From contig JANQPL010000011.1 in NCBI GenBank assembly GCA_028289425.1, forward strand, positions 186,001 to 250,000: 64,000 nucleotides of DNA, written 5' to 3'. Numbering within the stretch: the first letter of the stretch is position 1; each line of letters begins with the position of its first letter. Position numbers and translations under genes: made by a program. This DNA comes from Alphaproteobacteria bacterium (lineage in GTDB: Bacteria > Pseudomonadota > Alphaproteobacteria > JANQMY01). This document shows, piece by piece, positions 50,939 through 60,736 of the stretch. The notes under the pieces were generated by a model. That model saw only the letters and a program-made list of their open reading frames with translations, did not search any database and was not told the origin of the DNA.

Positions 50939-51645
50939 CCTTGGAACAGCGGGTCCAAAACCTGGATTGGACCGATCTTAAATCGCGGCTCGACCAAGAT
51001 GGCTTTGCGGTAACGCCACCGCTGCTCACGGCGGCGGCGTGCCGAATGCTCGCATCCCTGTATGGGGAAGACGATGCCACCTTCCGGTCCAAAGTGATCA
51101 TGGCGCGGCACAGTTTCGGGCAGGGCGAATACAAATATTTTGCCTATCCCTTGCCCACGACCGTGGAGACGTTACGGCACGCGTTCTACGCGCCCCTCGC
51201 CGCCCTTGCCAATGAATGGTCGGAGCAGCTGGGCGAGCCACCCCATTGGCCCGCCAAGCAAAAGGAATTGACGGCCTACTGCCGCAAGAACGGTCAACAG
51301 CGCCCCACGCCGCTGATGCTCAAATATGAAGAGGGCGACTACAATTGCCTGCATCAGGACGTGTACGGAGATATTCAGTTTCCGTTTCAGGTCATCATTC
51401 TGTTGAGCCACCCCGGTGACGACTTTGGCGGCGGCGAGCTTGTGCTGGTCCAGCAACGGCCGCGCCAGCAATCGCGACCCATGGTGGTGCCGTTGTGCCA
51501 AGGTGCTGCGGCGGTCATACCGGTGCGGTTCAAGCCGCAACACGGAACACGCGGCTGGCGGCGCACCCAAATACGCCACGGGGTGAGCGAAGTCACAAAC
51601 GGCAAACGCATGACCCTGGGCCTCATCTTCCACGACGCGGCTTGA
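50935..51645 (+). CDS. 2-oxoglutarate/Fe(II) oxygenase, putative alkylation-damage repair (DUF2086-like)
   Basis: The 236-residue protein begins MTLEQRVQNLDWTDLKSRLD. It has the HxD motif as LHQDVYGDIQFPFQ near residue 141, a second His in IRHGVSEVTNGKR near residue 217 and RMTLGLIFHDA at the end with the 2-oxoglutarate-binding Arg. From memory this is the Oxygenase-NA (PF09859) family, thought to repair oxidative or methyl damage to DNA. The ATGA overlap with ada strongly supports a joint alkylation-repair operon. It is not a close AlkB homologue by pattern. Confidence 0.85.
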   Translation: MTLEQRVQNLDWTDLKSRLDQDGFAVTPPLLTAAACRMLASLYGEDDATFRSKVIMARHSFGQGEYKYFAYPLPTTVETLRHAFYAPLAALANEWSEQLGEPPHWPAKQKELTAYCRKNGQQRPTPLMLKYEEGDYNCLHQDVYGDIQFPFQVIILLSHPGDDFGGGELVLVQQRPRQQSRPMVVPLCQGAAAVIPVRFKPQHGTRGWRRTQIRHGVSEVTNGKRMTLGLIFHDAA

Positions 51646-51694
51646 AAGCTCCAGCCTGGAAAAGAACGAATAGCTTTTCCAACTTTATTTGTCG

Positions 51695-51790
51695 TCATTG
51701 CCGGGCTTGTCCCGGCAATCCAGAGCGGCATGCGTTGAGCAAGCGACACTGGATACCAAGAACTCGCTCGCGCTCGCCTTGGTATGACGT
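51695..51790. repeat. Dispersed intergenic palindromes
   Basis: gtcattgccgggcttgtcccggcaat forms a hairpin, and tggatacca...ttggtat... forms a second hairpin. A related unit opening cgtcattgcgagcg is at 56298. No gene in this gap (51646-51904). Confidence 0.5.
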
Positions 51791-51904
51791 GGATTGGTTG
51801 AAACGAACAAAAAGCCTCTGGCCCAGCCGGCAGTTTGACTTGCATCAAGGCCAACCGGCTCTTTTCGGTCTCTTATGCCAGCCCACTGAGACGGCAGGCA
51901 GATC

Positions 51905-52636
51905 GTGGCTGAATCGGCACCCCTGACAGAGTCGGCGTCGGTGTTTCGCACCCGCGGGATCACCAAGATCTATCGCTCGGGCGAGGTAGAAGTGCACGCG
52001 CTTCGCGGCGTGGATCTGGACCTGTATGAAGGGGAAATGGCCGTTTTACTGGGCCCCTCCGGCAGCGGTAAATCAACCCTGCTCAATATTTTAGGCGGCC
52101 TCGACGTGCCCACATCGGGTGAAGTTACGTTCAAGGATCTCGCCCTCTCCAGCATGAAAGAGCGGGGTCTTACGGCCTTCCGTCGCCATCGGGTCGGCTT
52201 CGTGTTTCAATTCTACAATCTGATCCCAAGCCTCACGGCGCGCGAAAACGTGGAACTGGTGACGGAGATTGCGCGCGACCCCATGTCCGCCGAAGAGGCG
52301 CTGACATTGGTGGGCCTTGAGAAACGCCTTGATCATTTTCCGGCGCAGCTGTCAGGCGGCGAGCAGCAGCGGGTCGCCATCGCCCGGGCCATCGCCAAGC
52401 GGCCCGAAGTGTTGTTGTGCGACGAACCCACCGGCGCGCTCGACAGCAAGACCGGCACCTTAGTTCTGGAAGCCATCGACACGGTCAATCGCGAATTGGG
52501 CACCACCACGGCGCTGATCACCCATAATCAGGTCATCGCGCAAATGGCCGACCGGGTCATTTGGTTCGGGGACGGACAAATCGTCCGCATCGACGTCAAC
52601 GAGACGCGCATTTCCGCGCAGGAGGTGGCGTGGTGA
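51905..52636 (+). CDS. ABC transporter ATP-binding protein (MacB/LolD type)
   Basis: The 243-residue ATPase has Walker [10 protein letters not shown] near residue 45, the Q-loop FQFYNLIPS near residue 97, signature [14 protein letters not shown] near residue 145, Walker [12 protein letters not shown] near residue 169 and the H-loop ITHN. It starts at GTG. It is followed, with overlapping genes, by an FtsX-type permease and an HlyD-type adaptor, giving a three-part efflux or lipoprotein-release-like system (DevABC/MacAB-like). Cargo unknown. Confidence 0.93.
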   Translation: MAESAPLTESASVFRTRGITKIYRSGEVEVHALRGVDLDLYEGEMAVLLGPSGSGKSTLLNILGGLDVPTSGEVTFKDLALSSMKERGLTAFRRHRVGFVFQFYNLIPSLTARENVELVTEIARDPMSAEEALTLVGLEKRLDHFPAQLSGGEQQRVAIARAIAKRPEVLLCDEPTGALDSKTGTLVLEAIDTVNRELGTTTALITHNQVIAQMADRVIWFGDGQIVRIDVNETRISAQEVAW

Positions 52637-55008
52637 CGGCTTTGATTTCGCCCCTCACGAAAAAACTCGCGCGCGATCTGTGGCGCATCAAAAGCCAGGG
52701 CCTTGCGATCGCTCTCGTCATCGGCTGCGGTGTGGCGACCGTGGTGATGGCCTTCGGCACGCTGGTGTCGCTGCAGGAAACGCGCGAGACCTATTACGAA
52801 CGCTTTCGGTTTGCCCACGTCTTTGCTCAGCTCAAACGCGCGCCCGAGCGATTGGCGGATGACATCGAACGGATTCCGGGGGTTGCCCGTGTCGCCACGC
52901 GGATCGTCAAAGACGTCACCCTGGATGTGCCCGGTATTCCGGAACCGTCCGTTGGGCGGCTTGTCTCCATTCCCGAACGCGGTGAGCCCATGCTCAATCA
53001 TATGACGTTGCGCGAGGGCAGGTGGGTGCTGCCCGACCGGACGGACGAGGTCATCGTCAGCCAAAAATCGGCCGACGCGCACGGATACCAATTGGGCGAT
53101 CCGATCGGTGCCACGATTAACGGGAAAAAGCGTACACTGACGATTGTGGGCATCGCCCAATCGCCCGAATTTATCTACGCCCTAGGCCCCGGGCAATTCA
53201 TCCCCGACGATAAGACCTTCGGCATTATGTGGATGGGCCGGGAAGCCCTGGAAGCGGCGTTCGATCTGAAGGAATCCTTCAACGATGTGTCGATTTCCCT
53301 GATGCGCGGGGCAAACGAAAAAGACGTTATCGACCGGGTCGACATCTTGATCGAACCCTTTGGGGGCACCGGTGCGTTCGGCCGCGAAGACCACATGTCG
53401 GATGCTTTTGTGCGCGGCGAAATGGACCAGCTGCGGGCGATGGGAAGCATCTTGCCGCCCATTTTTTTGGGCGTGGCGGCCTTTCTGCTGCATGTGGTCA
53501 TCGGGAGGCTGATCCATACGGAACGGGAACAGATTGGACTCCTCAAAGCGTTCGGCTATGCCAACTGGCATGTGGGCTGGCACTACCTCAAATTCGTGCT
53601 TGTGCTCTCCGCCGGTGGTGTCTTGATCGGCATTGGGTTGGGGTGGTGGATGGGCCGGTGGATGACGGGGCAATATTCAGAGCTATTGAACTTCCCGTTT
53701 CTGCATTACCGGCTTGAACTTTCCGTTTTTGCGCTCGCCGTTGTGGTGACTGTTGGCACCGTGACGGTTGGCACCCTTCGCACCGTGATGAGCGCAGTGC
53801 GATTGCCCCCGGCCGTTGCCATGTCGCCCGCGCCGCCGCCCGTCTACCACAAATCTCTGCTGGAGCGGTGGGGCCTGCAGCGTTACCTCACCGAACCAAC
53901 GCGCATCATCATGCGTAACATTTTTCGCTGGCCGGTTCGCACCGGTCTCACCTGTCTGGGTCTTGCCGCGTCCAGCAGCCTAATGGTGGCGACGATGTTC
54001 GGCCTCGATGCCCTCGATCAGATGATGGATGTGTATTACTTCCAATCCAACCGGCAGGACGCCACGATCAGCTTCGTCGACACCCGATCCGACAATGTGC
54101 TTCAGGATGTGATGCGATTGCCGGGGGTGATGGCCGCCGAACCCATGCGGAACGTGCCCGTGCGCCTGCGCCTTGGGCACCTGTCGGAGCTTGTTTCGAT
54201 CACCGGCATCCCGCAAGACGCCAAGCTGTACCAATTGCTGGACATCAACCTTCGGCATGTGGATGTGGTGCCGGAAGGATTGATCATTTCCACCCGGCTT
54301 GCCGAAAACCTGGGCGCCAAACCCGGCGACATCGTAACGGCAGAAGTGAAAGAAGGCCGGCAGCCGACGCTGCAGCTTCCCGTGGCGGTGGTTGTGGAAG
54401 AGTATATCGGCGCCAGCGCCTATATGAGCCTCGATGCGCTCAACCGCGCCATGGGGGAACGGCGATCCGCCAACACCGCCATTGTTCTGTTGGACGACAC
54501 CCAACTGCCGGCCCTTTACGACGAGATCAAGAACACGCCGATGGTGGCGAGCATCTTCCTGCGCAGCACGGCCCTTCGCTCGTTCAACGAAACCATCGCC
54601 GAGAACACCACACAGGCCCTGGGCTTTTACATTTTCCTTGGGTCCATGATTGCCTTCGGCATTGTCTACAACAGTGCCCGGATCGCCTTGTCGGAACGGG
54701 GGCGCGAACTGGCCTCCTTGCGGGTGCTGGGCTTCACGCGCGGCGAAGTATCCTACATTCTGCTTGGCGAGCTGGTGCTGTTGATGACCGTCTCGCTGCC
54801 CTTGGGCTGCGTCCTGGGCTATGGCCTTGCCGCCATCATGGCAGAGGGTCTGCAGACGGATTTGTATCGCATTCCCCTGGTGGTCAGCCGGTCCACCTAT
54901 GGCACGGCAATGCTGGTGGTCATCTGCGCCACGGCGGTGTCGTGTTTGATCGTCGGCCGGCGGATCAAAAATCTTGACCTCATCTCCGTATTGAAGACAC
55001 GCGAATGA
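52633..55008 (+). CDS. FtsX-like ABC permease
   Basis: The 791-residue permease has eight or so membrane helices and two FtsX-type halves. A first transmembrane helix near residue 25 ([15 protein letters not shown]) is followed by a large periplasmic domain, then helices near 280-400, a second periplasmic domain and the C-terminal helices with [24 protein letters not shown] near residue 685. GTG at 52633 overlaps the ATPase stop (GTGA) and follows aggagg. It works with the neighbouring ATPase and adaptor. The N-terminal extension upstream of 52633 in the same frame is not coding. Confidence 0.93.
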   Translation: MTALISPLTKKLARDLWRIKSQGLAIALVIGCGVATVVMAFGTLVSLQETRETYYERFRFAHVFAQLKRAPERLADDIERIPGVARVATRIVKDVTLDVPGIPEPSVGRLVSIPERGEPMLNHMTLREGRWVLPDRTDEVIVSQKSADAHGYQLGDPIGATINGKKRTLTIVGIAQSPEFIYALGPGQFIPDDKTFGIMWMGREALEAAFDLKESFNDVSISLMRGANEKDVIDRVDILIEPFGGTGAFGREDHMSDAFVRGEMDQLRAMGSILPPIFLGVAAFLLHVVIGRLIHTEREQIGLLKAFGYANWHVGWHYLKFVLVLSAGGVLIGIGLGWWMGRWMTGQYSELLNFPFLHYRLELSVFALAVVVTVGTVTVGTLRTVMSAVRLPPAVAMSPAPPPVYHKSLLERWGLQRYLTEPTRIIMRNIFRWPVRTGLTCLGLAASSSLMVATMFGLDALDQMMDVYYFQSNRQDATISFVDTRSDNVLQDVMRLPGVMAAEPMRNVPVRLRLGHLSELVSITGIPQDAKLYQLLDINLRHVDVVPEGLIISTRLAENLGAKPGDIVTAEVKEGRQPTLQLPVAVVVEEYIGASAYMSLDALNRAMGERRSANTAIVLLDDTQLPALYDEIKNTPMVASIFLRSTALRSFNETIAENTTQALGFYIFLGSMIAFGIVYNSARIALSERGRELASLRVLGFTRGEVSYILLGELVLLMTVSLPLGCVLGYGLAAIMAEGLQTDLYRIPLVVSRSTYGTAMLVVICATAVSCLIVGRRIKNLDLISVLKTRE

Positions 55009-56285
55009 CAAACAACAGCTCTTTCTTCACCCCGGCCCGGCGGCGCGAATTCGCGATTGCCGGCATTGTCATCATCCTTGCCATTGCGCTGACGGCGGCC
55101 TTTTGGCCCCAGGCCGTGCCCGTGGATCTGGCGGCCATTGAACGCGGCCACATGGCCGTGACCATCGACGAGGAAGGCGAAACCCGCGTGAAAGAAGTGT
55201 ATGTCTTGTCGGCGCCTTTCTCGGGCCGGGCGCTGCGCATCGACGCGGATGTGGGCGACATTGTGGAACGCGACAAAACAATCCTGGCGTCGATCGAGCC
55301 CATCGATCCGAACCTGCTCGACATTCGAACCCGTGCTCAAGCGGAAGCGGCCGCGAAGGCCGCGGAAGAAGCAAGCCGCCTGGCGTCGGCGGAAGTCACC
55401 CGCGCCCAGGCGGAGCTCGACCTGGCGGTCGCCGAACTGAAGCGCAACGAAACCCTGTTCGAGAACGGAACCATTTCGGCAAGCCGGATCGATCGGCTGC
55501 GCGCGGAAGCGCAGGTGCGCCAAGCGGCTTTGGAAACGGCCGCCGCCGCGCTCAAAATGCGCGAATTCGAGCTGGAAACGGCACGCGCCTCTCTGATCGA
55601 GCCGGCTGAGGCCATCGAAAGTGAAGAGGGCACCGCCGGTGAAGGCGATCAGGAAACCGCCGACATCCCCACCAGGAACAGAAAATGCTGCCTGCCGGTC
55701 ACGGCCCCTGTTGACGGCCGTATACTGAGGATTTTTCACGAAAGCGAAGGTGTCGTTACCGCCGGCACGCCGCTCATCGAAATCGGCGACCCGACCAATT
55801 TGGAGATCGTGGTCGACCTATTGTCCACAGACGCGGTCCGCGTGCAGGAAGGATCGCCGGTTCTCATTCGCGATTGGGGCGGCGACGGTGATTTAAGGGG
55901 CCGTGTCCGGCGGGTGGAGCCTTTTGCCTTTACGAAAGTGAGCGCCCTTGGCATTGAGGAGCAGCGCGTGAAGGTGATCATAGACTTTCTGGGCGACAAG
56001 GAATCCTGGGCGCGCTTGGGTCACGCCTATCAGGTGGATGCCTCGATCATTGTTTGGGAAAGCGGCGATGCCCTCAAAGCACCGCTAAGCGCGCTTTTTC
56101 GGCTGGACAATGATTGGGCCGTCTTCCACGCCCAAAACGGACGGGCCGTGGAGCAAAGAGTCAGTTTGGGCAAGATCAATGAGCTCGAGGCGGAGATCAC
56201 CGACGGCCTTGCGGAAGGAGACACGGTGGTCGTGCACCCCAGCGACCGGGTGGTCGACGGGGTGCGCCTCATCGAGCGCGAGTGA
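55005..56285 (+). CDS. HlyD-type efflux periplasmic adaptor
   Basis: The 426-residue protein has a signal-anchor (residues about 17-34), a biotinyl-lipoyl-like domain (VDLAAIERGHMAVTIDEEGE), a coiled-coil hairpin around residues 105-195 (RAQAEAAAKAAEEASRLASA), a second lipoyl half containing CCLPVTAPVDGRILRIFHES and the membrane-proximal domain. It joins the inner-membrane FtsX pump to an outer-membrane channel, encoded elsewhere. The start overlaps the permease stop by 4 nt (ATGA). A CC pair at the lipoyl half is unusual. Confidence 0.92.
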   Translation: MTNNSSFFTPARRREFAIAGIVIILAIALTAAFWPQAVPVDLAAIERGHMAVTIDEEGETRVKEVYVLSAPFSGRALRIDADVGDIVERDKTILASIEPIDPNLLDIRTRAQAEAAAKAAEEASRLASAEVTRAQAELDLAVAELKRNETLFENGTISASRIDRLRAEAQVRQAALETAAAALKMREFELETARASLIEPAEAIESEEGTAGEGDQETADIPTRNRKCCLPVTAPVDGRILRIFHESEGVVTAGTPLIEIGDPTNLEIVVDLLSTDAVRVQEGSPVLIRDWGGDGDLRGRVRRVEPFAFTKVSALGIEEQRVKVIIDFLGDKESWARLGHAYQVDASIIVWESGDALKAPLSALFRLDNDWAVFHAQNGRAVEQRVSLGKINELEAEITDGLAEGDTVVVHPSDRVVDGVRLIERE

Positions 56286-56297
56286 CGGCGTGATTTC

Positions 56298-56398
56298 GTC
56301 ATTGCGAGCGTAAGCGAAGCAATCCAGAGCGGTTTGTTCGGTGCTTGCCGCCCTGGATCGCGGCGCCCGCTTACGCGGGCTCGCGATGAGGTCATGGG
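56298..56398. repeat. Dispersed intergenic palindrome
   Basis: cgtcattgcgagcgtaagcg opens and cgcttacgcgggctcgcgat closes an imperfect inverted repeat, with ccagagcgg inside. It is related to 51695-51790 and lies between convergent genes. Confidence 0.5.
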
Positions 56399-56421
56399 TA
56401 ATGAACCGAAGGGGCGGCTGG

Positions 56422-57561
56422 CTACGCACCATCAAGGCCCAACGCCGCTTTGATGGACCGGTGGTAATGCTGCAGGCCGGGTTCATTCCGGCCATAGGTC
56501 ACGTGTGATTGCGCGCCGGTGTAGAAGCCGCGTTGGATCTTTTCGCACAAGGCGAAGTCTTCATCGCCCGTCACATTCATCAACAGATCGAAATTGTTTT
56601 GCCAGTGGCGGGTTTCGCTGTCGGTTTCGGGCTTAGTTGGACAATAGAGCGAAACGACAATGTCGGCCTCATCGGGCGAGCCCTGTTTCGGAAACGCCTG
56701 AAACGTCTCCACATGGTCTTGCTGATAGATCAGCACCGTGTTGGGGAACAGGAAGTAAAGCTGGGTGATGTGGGGCGCCAGCGGCCCGTCCCCGATCTCG
56801 CTGATCGACTTGCGCGCCGCTGTAAGACGCCCGATCACGCCCCAATCATCCCACACCGCAAAAAGGCTGTGGATCATGGGCGCCAGGGATTTGCTATGCA
56901 GCTTGTCCAGGTGATAGGCCTCGAGAAACGTGTCCACCACCAGCTTCCAATTCATGCGACGCCCGCTGGTACGGGTACCGAAGCGATAATACGTATCCAG
57001 ATCAAACGCGGCGATGTCTTCGGCCGCCCCGCCCAGCCGTTCGTCGGGAGACACATCGGTGCGTTTTGGATCGCAGCTCAGAAAGATGAGGCCGTTCTTT
57101 TCCGTGACCGGCAGGGGGGTCAGTCCCATCTCGCATTTGTCGATGGCGGCAAACCCTTCTTCCGTTGGCCGCGCCACAAGTGACCCTTTCAAATCGTAGG
57201 TCCATCCGTGATAGGGGCAGGTGAAGCGGCGGAACGTTCCGCGGCCTTCGGCCACGGGCGCCCCCCGGTGTCGGCACACATTAAGGAAGGCGCGCAGCAC
57301 GCCCCGCTCGTCGCGGACCAAAATGATCGACCGCCCGGCAATGTCGTGGGTCAGCCATTCGGGCGACGCCGGCACATCGGCGGAGAGGCCAACGCACAAC
57401 AGACCCTTTTGGAAGAAGATATCCAGTTCCTGCGCCAGCACGTCCCGCGACGTATACATGGCCACGGGATTTTCGTAAGGCGCCGGCGCCATGTCGGTGG
57501 TGCCGGCAGCCATGTGGGCTCTGATGCGGCGAATGAGATCGGCTTCAGAGTCCGGAGTCAT
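56422..57561 (-). CDS. Rieske non-heme iron ring-hydroxylating oxygenase, alpha-type
   Basis: The 379-residue protein contains a Rieske [2Fe-2S] site (CRHRGAPVAEG near residue 95 and CPYHGWTYD near residue 115: CxH-x17-CxxH) and a mononuclear iron site with FLEAYHLDKLH near residue 215 (H-x4-H). The family dihydroxylates or demethylates aromatic and related compounds using electrons from a reductase, not encoded here. The neighbouring F420-type LLM, rhodanese and CoA-transferase genes suggest a catabolic cluster. Confidence 0.92.
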   Translation of the reverse strand: MTPDSEADLIRRIRAHMAAGTTDMAPAPYENPVAMYTSRDVLAQELDIFFQKGLLCVGLSADVPASPEWLTHDIAGRSIILVRDERGVLRAFLNVCRHRGAPVAEGRGTFRRFTCPYHGWTYDLKGSLVARPTEEGFAAIDKCEMGLTPLPVTEKNGLIFLSCDPKRTDVSPDERLGGAAEDIAAFDLDTYYRFGTRTSGRRMNWKLVVDTFLEAYHLDKLHSKSLAPMIHSLFAVWDDWGVIGRLTAARKSISEIGDGPLAPHITQLYFLFPNTVLIYQQDHVETFQAFPKQGSPDEADIVVSLYCPTKPETDSETRHWQNNFDLLMNVTGDEDFALCEKIQRGFYTGAQSHVTYGRNEPGLQHYHRSIKAALGLDGA

Positions 57562-57570
57562 GCCGCAAGC

Positions 57571-58476
57571 CTAGAGGCTGGCGAGAAAATCGATCGTACG
57601 CTCGGTGGCACCTTGCTCCACGGGCATCACGGCGGCGTTGAGATGGGTTACGCCCAAATCCCGCAAGCGGCCGATCTCATCGCGCAGCACATTCTCGCCA
57701 CCCACAATCGCCACATCGGCGGGGCCGTCCGCGCCTTCCCGGTCGAGCATGGCACGGTAAGACGGCAGTTGTCCGTAGATCACCAAGGTCTCGTTGATCT
57801 TTTCCTTCGCCGCATCCGGGTCGTTGGTCAGCACGACAGGGAAACCCGTAACAATTTTCGGATCGGGTCGCGCGGCGCCTTTGGCGGCATCGCGGATGGA
57901 GGGCGCAATGTGGCCTTCCAGTGTCTTTTGCCCCACCATCCAGGTGATCGTGCCGTCGGCCAATTCGCCCGCCAGCTTCAGCATGACCGGGCCCAGGGCC
58001 GCCACCACCACCGGAGTCGGTTCCACATCGCGAATATCGATTTGGAAGCCGTTCACCCGATATTGGTCGCCATTGAACGCCACTTGCTCGCCGCGGATGG
58101 CCGCCATGAGCACCGACAAATATTCGCGCATGTGCCGCGCCGGCTTGTCGTAGGAAAAGCCCAGCAGGTCTTCAATGACGATCTTATGGGAGAGCCCAAT
58201 GCCCAGATTGAAGCGGCCGCCCGTGGCGACGGACGCGGTGAGTGCCTGTTGTGCAATGGCCGTGGGGTGTCTCGGATAGGTGGGCACGACGGCGGTGCCG
58301 AGTTCGATGGACTTGGTCGCTTGGCCCGCCAAAGACAGCGCCATGATGGCGTCCAGCGAAAAGATTTGGGGCATCCAAACGGCGCCAAACCCTTTTTGTT
58401 CTGCCGAAACCGTTTGCGCGACCAGATCGTCCAGCGATGTGGACCCGTCGCCGCCAAGGGTCAGTCCGATTTTCAT
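57571..58476 (-). CDS. LLM-class F420-dependent-type oxidoreductase
   Basis: The 301-residue protein starts MKIGLTLGGDGSTSLDDLV and shows the LLM pattern FGAVWMPQIFSLDAIMAL, ELGTAVVPTYPRHPTAIAQQ near residue 62 and RFNLGIGLSHK near residue 90, as in F420-dependent oxidoreductases (Mer-like). The ATG at 58476 after aggagg is strong; the earlier in-frame start at 58560 is rejected. It lies 9 nt downstream of the rhodanese-gene block. Substrate unknown, cofactor inferred from family pattern. Confidence 0.88.
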   Translation of the reverse strand: MKIGLTLGGDGSTSLDDLVAQTVSAEQKGFGAVWMPQIFSLDAIMALSLAGQATKSIELGTAVVPTYPRHPTAIAQQALTASVATGGRFNLGIGLSHKIVIEDLLGFSYDKPARHMREYLSVLMAAIRGEQVAFNGDQYRVNGFQIDIRDVEPTPVVVAALGPVMLKLAGELADGTITWMVGQKTLEGHIAPSIRDAAKGAARPDPKIVTGFPVVLTNDPDAAKEKINETLVIYGQLPSYRAMLDREGADGPADVAIVGGENVLRDEIGRLRDLGVTHLNAAVMPVEQGATERTIDFLASL

Positions 58477-58517
58477 GAGTGCCTCCTGATTGGTGAATTC
58501 TGCGATTGATAGTGCCG

Positions 58518-59384
58518 CTAAGCGTCGCTCTCCATGGGCAGGTCCGGATCGGCCGACCATTCCTGCAGCGAGGCGTCGTAGACCGACACGTTTTCCTTGC
58601 CCAATAGCGACAGGGCAAAGGCGTCAGTGGTGGCCGCGATGCCGCCGCCGCAATAGCTGATGATGTGCGCAACGTCTTCCTTCATGAGTGGCGCAAACTG
58701 AGCGCGCAGGGCGTCCATGGGCAAGAAGGTGCCGGCTTTCGGATCCACAAGATTGAAGGCGGAGACATTGATACTGCCCGTGATGTGGCCGGGACGGCCA
58801 TAGTGGATGGGACTGGTGCCGCGATAAATATCCTCCGGCAACGCATCGAGGATGCAGGTGCCGCTGTCTTCGAGCGCGTCCTTCACATCGTCGCGCGCGG
58901 CCACCAATTCAGCCCGAAAGGTTGCCGTAAACTGCGCAGGTTGGTGCGTCGGCGCTTCGGTCGAGACCGGCTTGTTTTCGCCACGCCATTTGGCCAAGCC
59001 GCCATCGAGCACCGCCGCATTATCGAAACCAAACACCTTGAACATCCACCACAGGCGCGTTGACCACATGACGTGGTCTGAACTGTAGATTACCACGCAA
59101 TGATCGTTGCCGATCCCCAATGCGGACATGGCGGACGCGAATTGATCGGGCTTGGGCAGCATAAAGCGCAGCGGCGTCGACGTATCCGACAGGGCGTCCA
59201 CCAGATCGGCGAAGACCGCGCCGGGAATGTGCCCGGCATCATAATCCTGCCGGCCGCTTTCCATGGTCATGGTGCCGTCTTTTTGCGGGCGCAAGTGAAC
59301 CGTTGCATCCACGATCCGAAGGCTAGGATCGTCAAGATGCTCGTGGAGCCAGTCGGTGGAAACGAGGAGAGAATTGTCTGTCAT
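58518..59384 (-). CDS. Rhodanese-type sulfurtransferase (two domains)
   Basis: The 288-residue protein has two rhodanese domains. The first contains LLVSTDWLHEHLDDPSLRIV and YDAGHIPGAVF. The second carries the active-site loop YCGGGI near residue 238 with catalytic Cys and a C-terminal WSADPDLPME. It moves a sulfane sulfur from thiosulfate or 3-mercaptopyruvate to an acceptor thiol or cyanide. ATG at 59384 follows ggagggaccc. It is the middle gene of a minus-strand run with the CoA transferase upstream and the LLM enzyme downstream. Confidence 0.88.
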   Translation of the reverse strand: MTDNSLLVSTDWLHEHLDDPSLRIVDATVHLRPQKDGTMTMESGRQDYDAGHIPGAVFADLVDALSDTSTPLRFMLPKPDQFASAMSALGIGNDHCVVIYSSDHVMWSTRLWWMFKVFGFDNAAVLDGGLAKWRGENKPVSTEAPTHQPAQFTATFRAELVAARDDVKDALEDSGTCILDALPEDIYRGTSPIHYGRPGHITGSINVSAFNLVDPKAGTFLPMDALRAQFAPLMKEDVAHIISYCGGGIAATTDAFALSLLGKENVSVYDASLQEWSADPDLPMESDA

Positions 59385-59409
59385 GGGTCCCTCCCAGACC
59401 AAAAAACAG

Positions 59410-60615
59410 TTAGCCCGCCGCTTTGGCGGCTTCTTCCGTGTCCGGATCGCCTTCGCTGAGCAGCACGCCGGTCGTGGCGAGCGCCGACGCCTGGTCAGCG
59501 GAAACGCCCAACCAATCGCCCAAAGCTTCCACATTATGTTCGCCGCGATGGGGCGCTTGGGCACCTTTTGAGATACCGCTCTGCACACCAGAAAACTTGT
59601 AGGGCGACTGCACGGTTTTGCGGGTGCCGCCTTCCCGGTCGTCCACTTCCACAATGACGCCGCGAGGGGCGACGCTTGGCTGGCTGAAGGAATCATCGCC
59701 AAACGCGCGGACGCGGCCCCAAGCCAGGTTCACCTCGTCCAGATGAGCGCAGAGCGCCTCGAAGCTCTCGAAACTCATGATGTGGTCCCGCACGGCCTCG
59801 AAACGGCATTTAATCTTGGTGTCGAGATCGGCGCCCGGAGGCGTCGGGTCCTGAAGACCCGCGCGGGTGGAAAACACACGCCACAGCCAGCGCATCTCTC
59901 CCGAGATAAGGATTTGCTGCCCTTCCGGCGCACTCCAAACCCGGCTTTCTTCTTTGTTCGGCCACACACCGTCCAGCGCGTAGTTTGCATAATCGTCGAT
60001 GCTGTGGACCACATTGATCATGGCGATGTCTACATGCTGGCCTTCACCGGTCTGTTCCACGTGACGCAATGCCGCGAACATGCCCACCAATCCGTGTAAG
60101 GAACTATAGGTGTCGGCGATCGACAATGTCACATCGGCCGGCGGCGTATCGTTGTAACTGGCCTGCCGGTCGATGATCCCCATTTCCGCATGCAGGATCG
60201 GCGCATAGGCAGCGCGGGTGCGCTCCGGCCCTTCTTGCCCAAATCCGGAAATGGACACCATCACCAATTTCGGATTTGCGGCATGCAGGTCGTCCCAACC
60301 GATGCCGTATTTTTCCATTACGCCGGGGCGGAAGTTTTCGATCACCACATCGGCCTTTTCCGCGAGCTTCAGGATCAGCTCTCGGGCACCGTCCGCGCGC
60401 AGATCGATGCAAACGTTCCGCTTGCCCACATTTTGCTGAACGTAGAAGCCGGACTGTTCGCCAATCTTGTGCCCAAAATTACGCGTAACGTCCCCCTCCG
60501 GTGGCTCAATTTTCAACACATCCGCACCCAAATCGGATAGCAACCGGGTGGCATAGGGGCCTGCCAGCACCCGGGAAAAATCAAGAACCTTAAGACCGTT
60601 GAGCGGATATTCCAT
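59410..60615 (-). CDS. CaiB/BaiF-family CoA transferase
   Basis: The 401-residue protein has the CaiB-type opening LKVLDFSRVLAGPYATRLL, GADVLKIEPPEGDVTRNFG near residue 30 and IADTYSSLHGLVG near residue 165, where Asp is the catalytic residue. The enzyme moves CoA between carboxylic acids, such as bile acid, carnitine or fatty acid derivatives. It is divergent from a TetR gene with 121 nt between. It starts the minus-strand run with rhodanese, LLM and Rieske genes. Confidence 0.92.
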   Translation of the reverse strand: MEYPLNGLKVLDFSRVLAGPYATRLLSDLGADVLKIEPPEGDVTRNFGHKIGEQSGFYVQQNVGKRNVCIDLRADGARELILKLAEKADVVIENFRPGVMEKYGIGWDDLHAANPKLVMVSISGFGQEGPERTRAAYAPILHAEMGIIDRQASYNDTPPADVTLSIADTYSSLHGLVGMFAALRHVEQTGEGQHVDIAMINVVHSIDDYANYALDGVWPNKEESRVWSAPEGQQILISGEMRWLWRVFSTRAGLQDPTPPGADLDTKIKCRFEAVRDHIMSFESFEALCAHLDEVNLAWGRVRAFGDDSFSQPSVAPRGVIVEVDDREGGTRKTVQSPYKFSGVQSGISKGAQAPHRGEHNVEALGDWLGVSADQASALATTGVLLSEGDPDTEEAAKAAG

Positions 60616-60662
60616 GGACGCCTTCCTCTGATTTCTGTTTGCTCCTTGTATAGAGCGTTTCC

Positions 60663-60685
60663 AGGTGAAGTGGGAACCGGTTCAC
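60663..60685 (+). repeat. Dispersed 23-bp repeat, copy 2
   Basis: Exact match to the reverse complement of 5062-5084, extended upstream by agcgtttcc which is shared with about 12858. It lies in the intergenic region between the CoA-transferase and TetR genes. Confidence 0.8.
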
Positions 60686-60699
60686 GCTCAAAATAATCC

Positions 60700-60729
60700 T
60701 TGCAATCGTTCTTGCCCTTTTTATATAAT
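60700..60729 (+). promoter_or_regulatory. Promoter of the TetR gene, probably leaderless
   Basis: TTGCAA (60700-60705), an 18-nt spacer and TATAAT (60724-60729). Transcription would begin about 7 nt further, at or next to the ATG (60737), and no Shine-Dalgarno sequence precedes the ATG. The mRNA is likely leaderless. Confidence 0.55.
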
Positions 60730-60736
60730 CACCATT

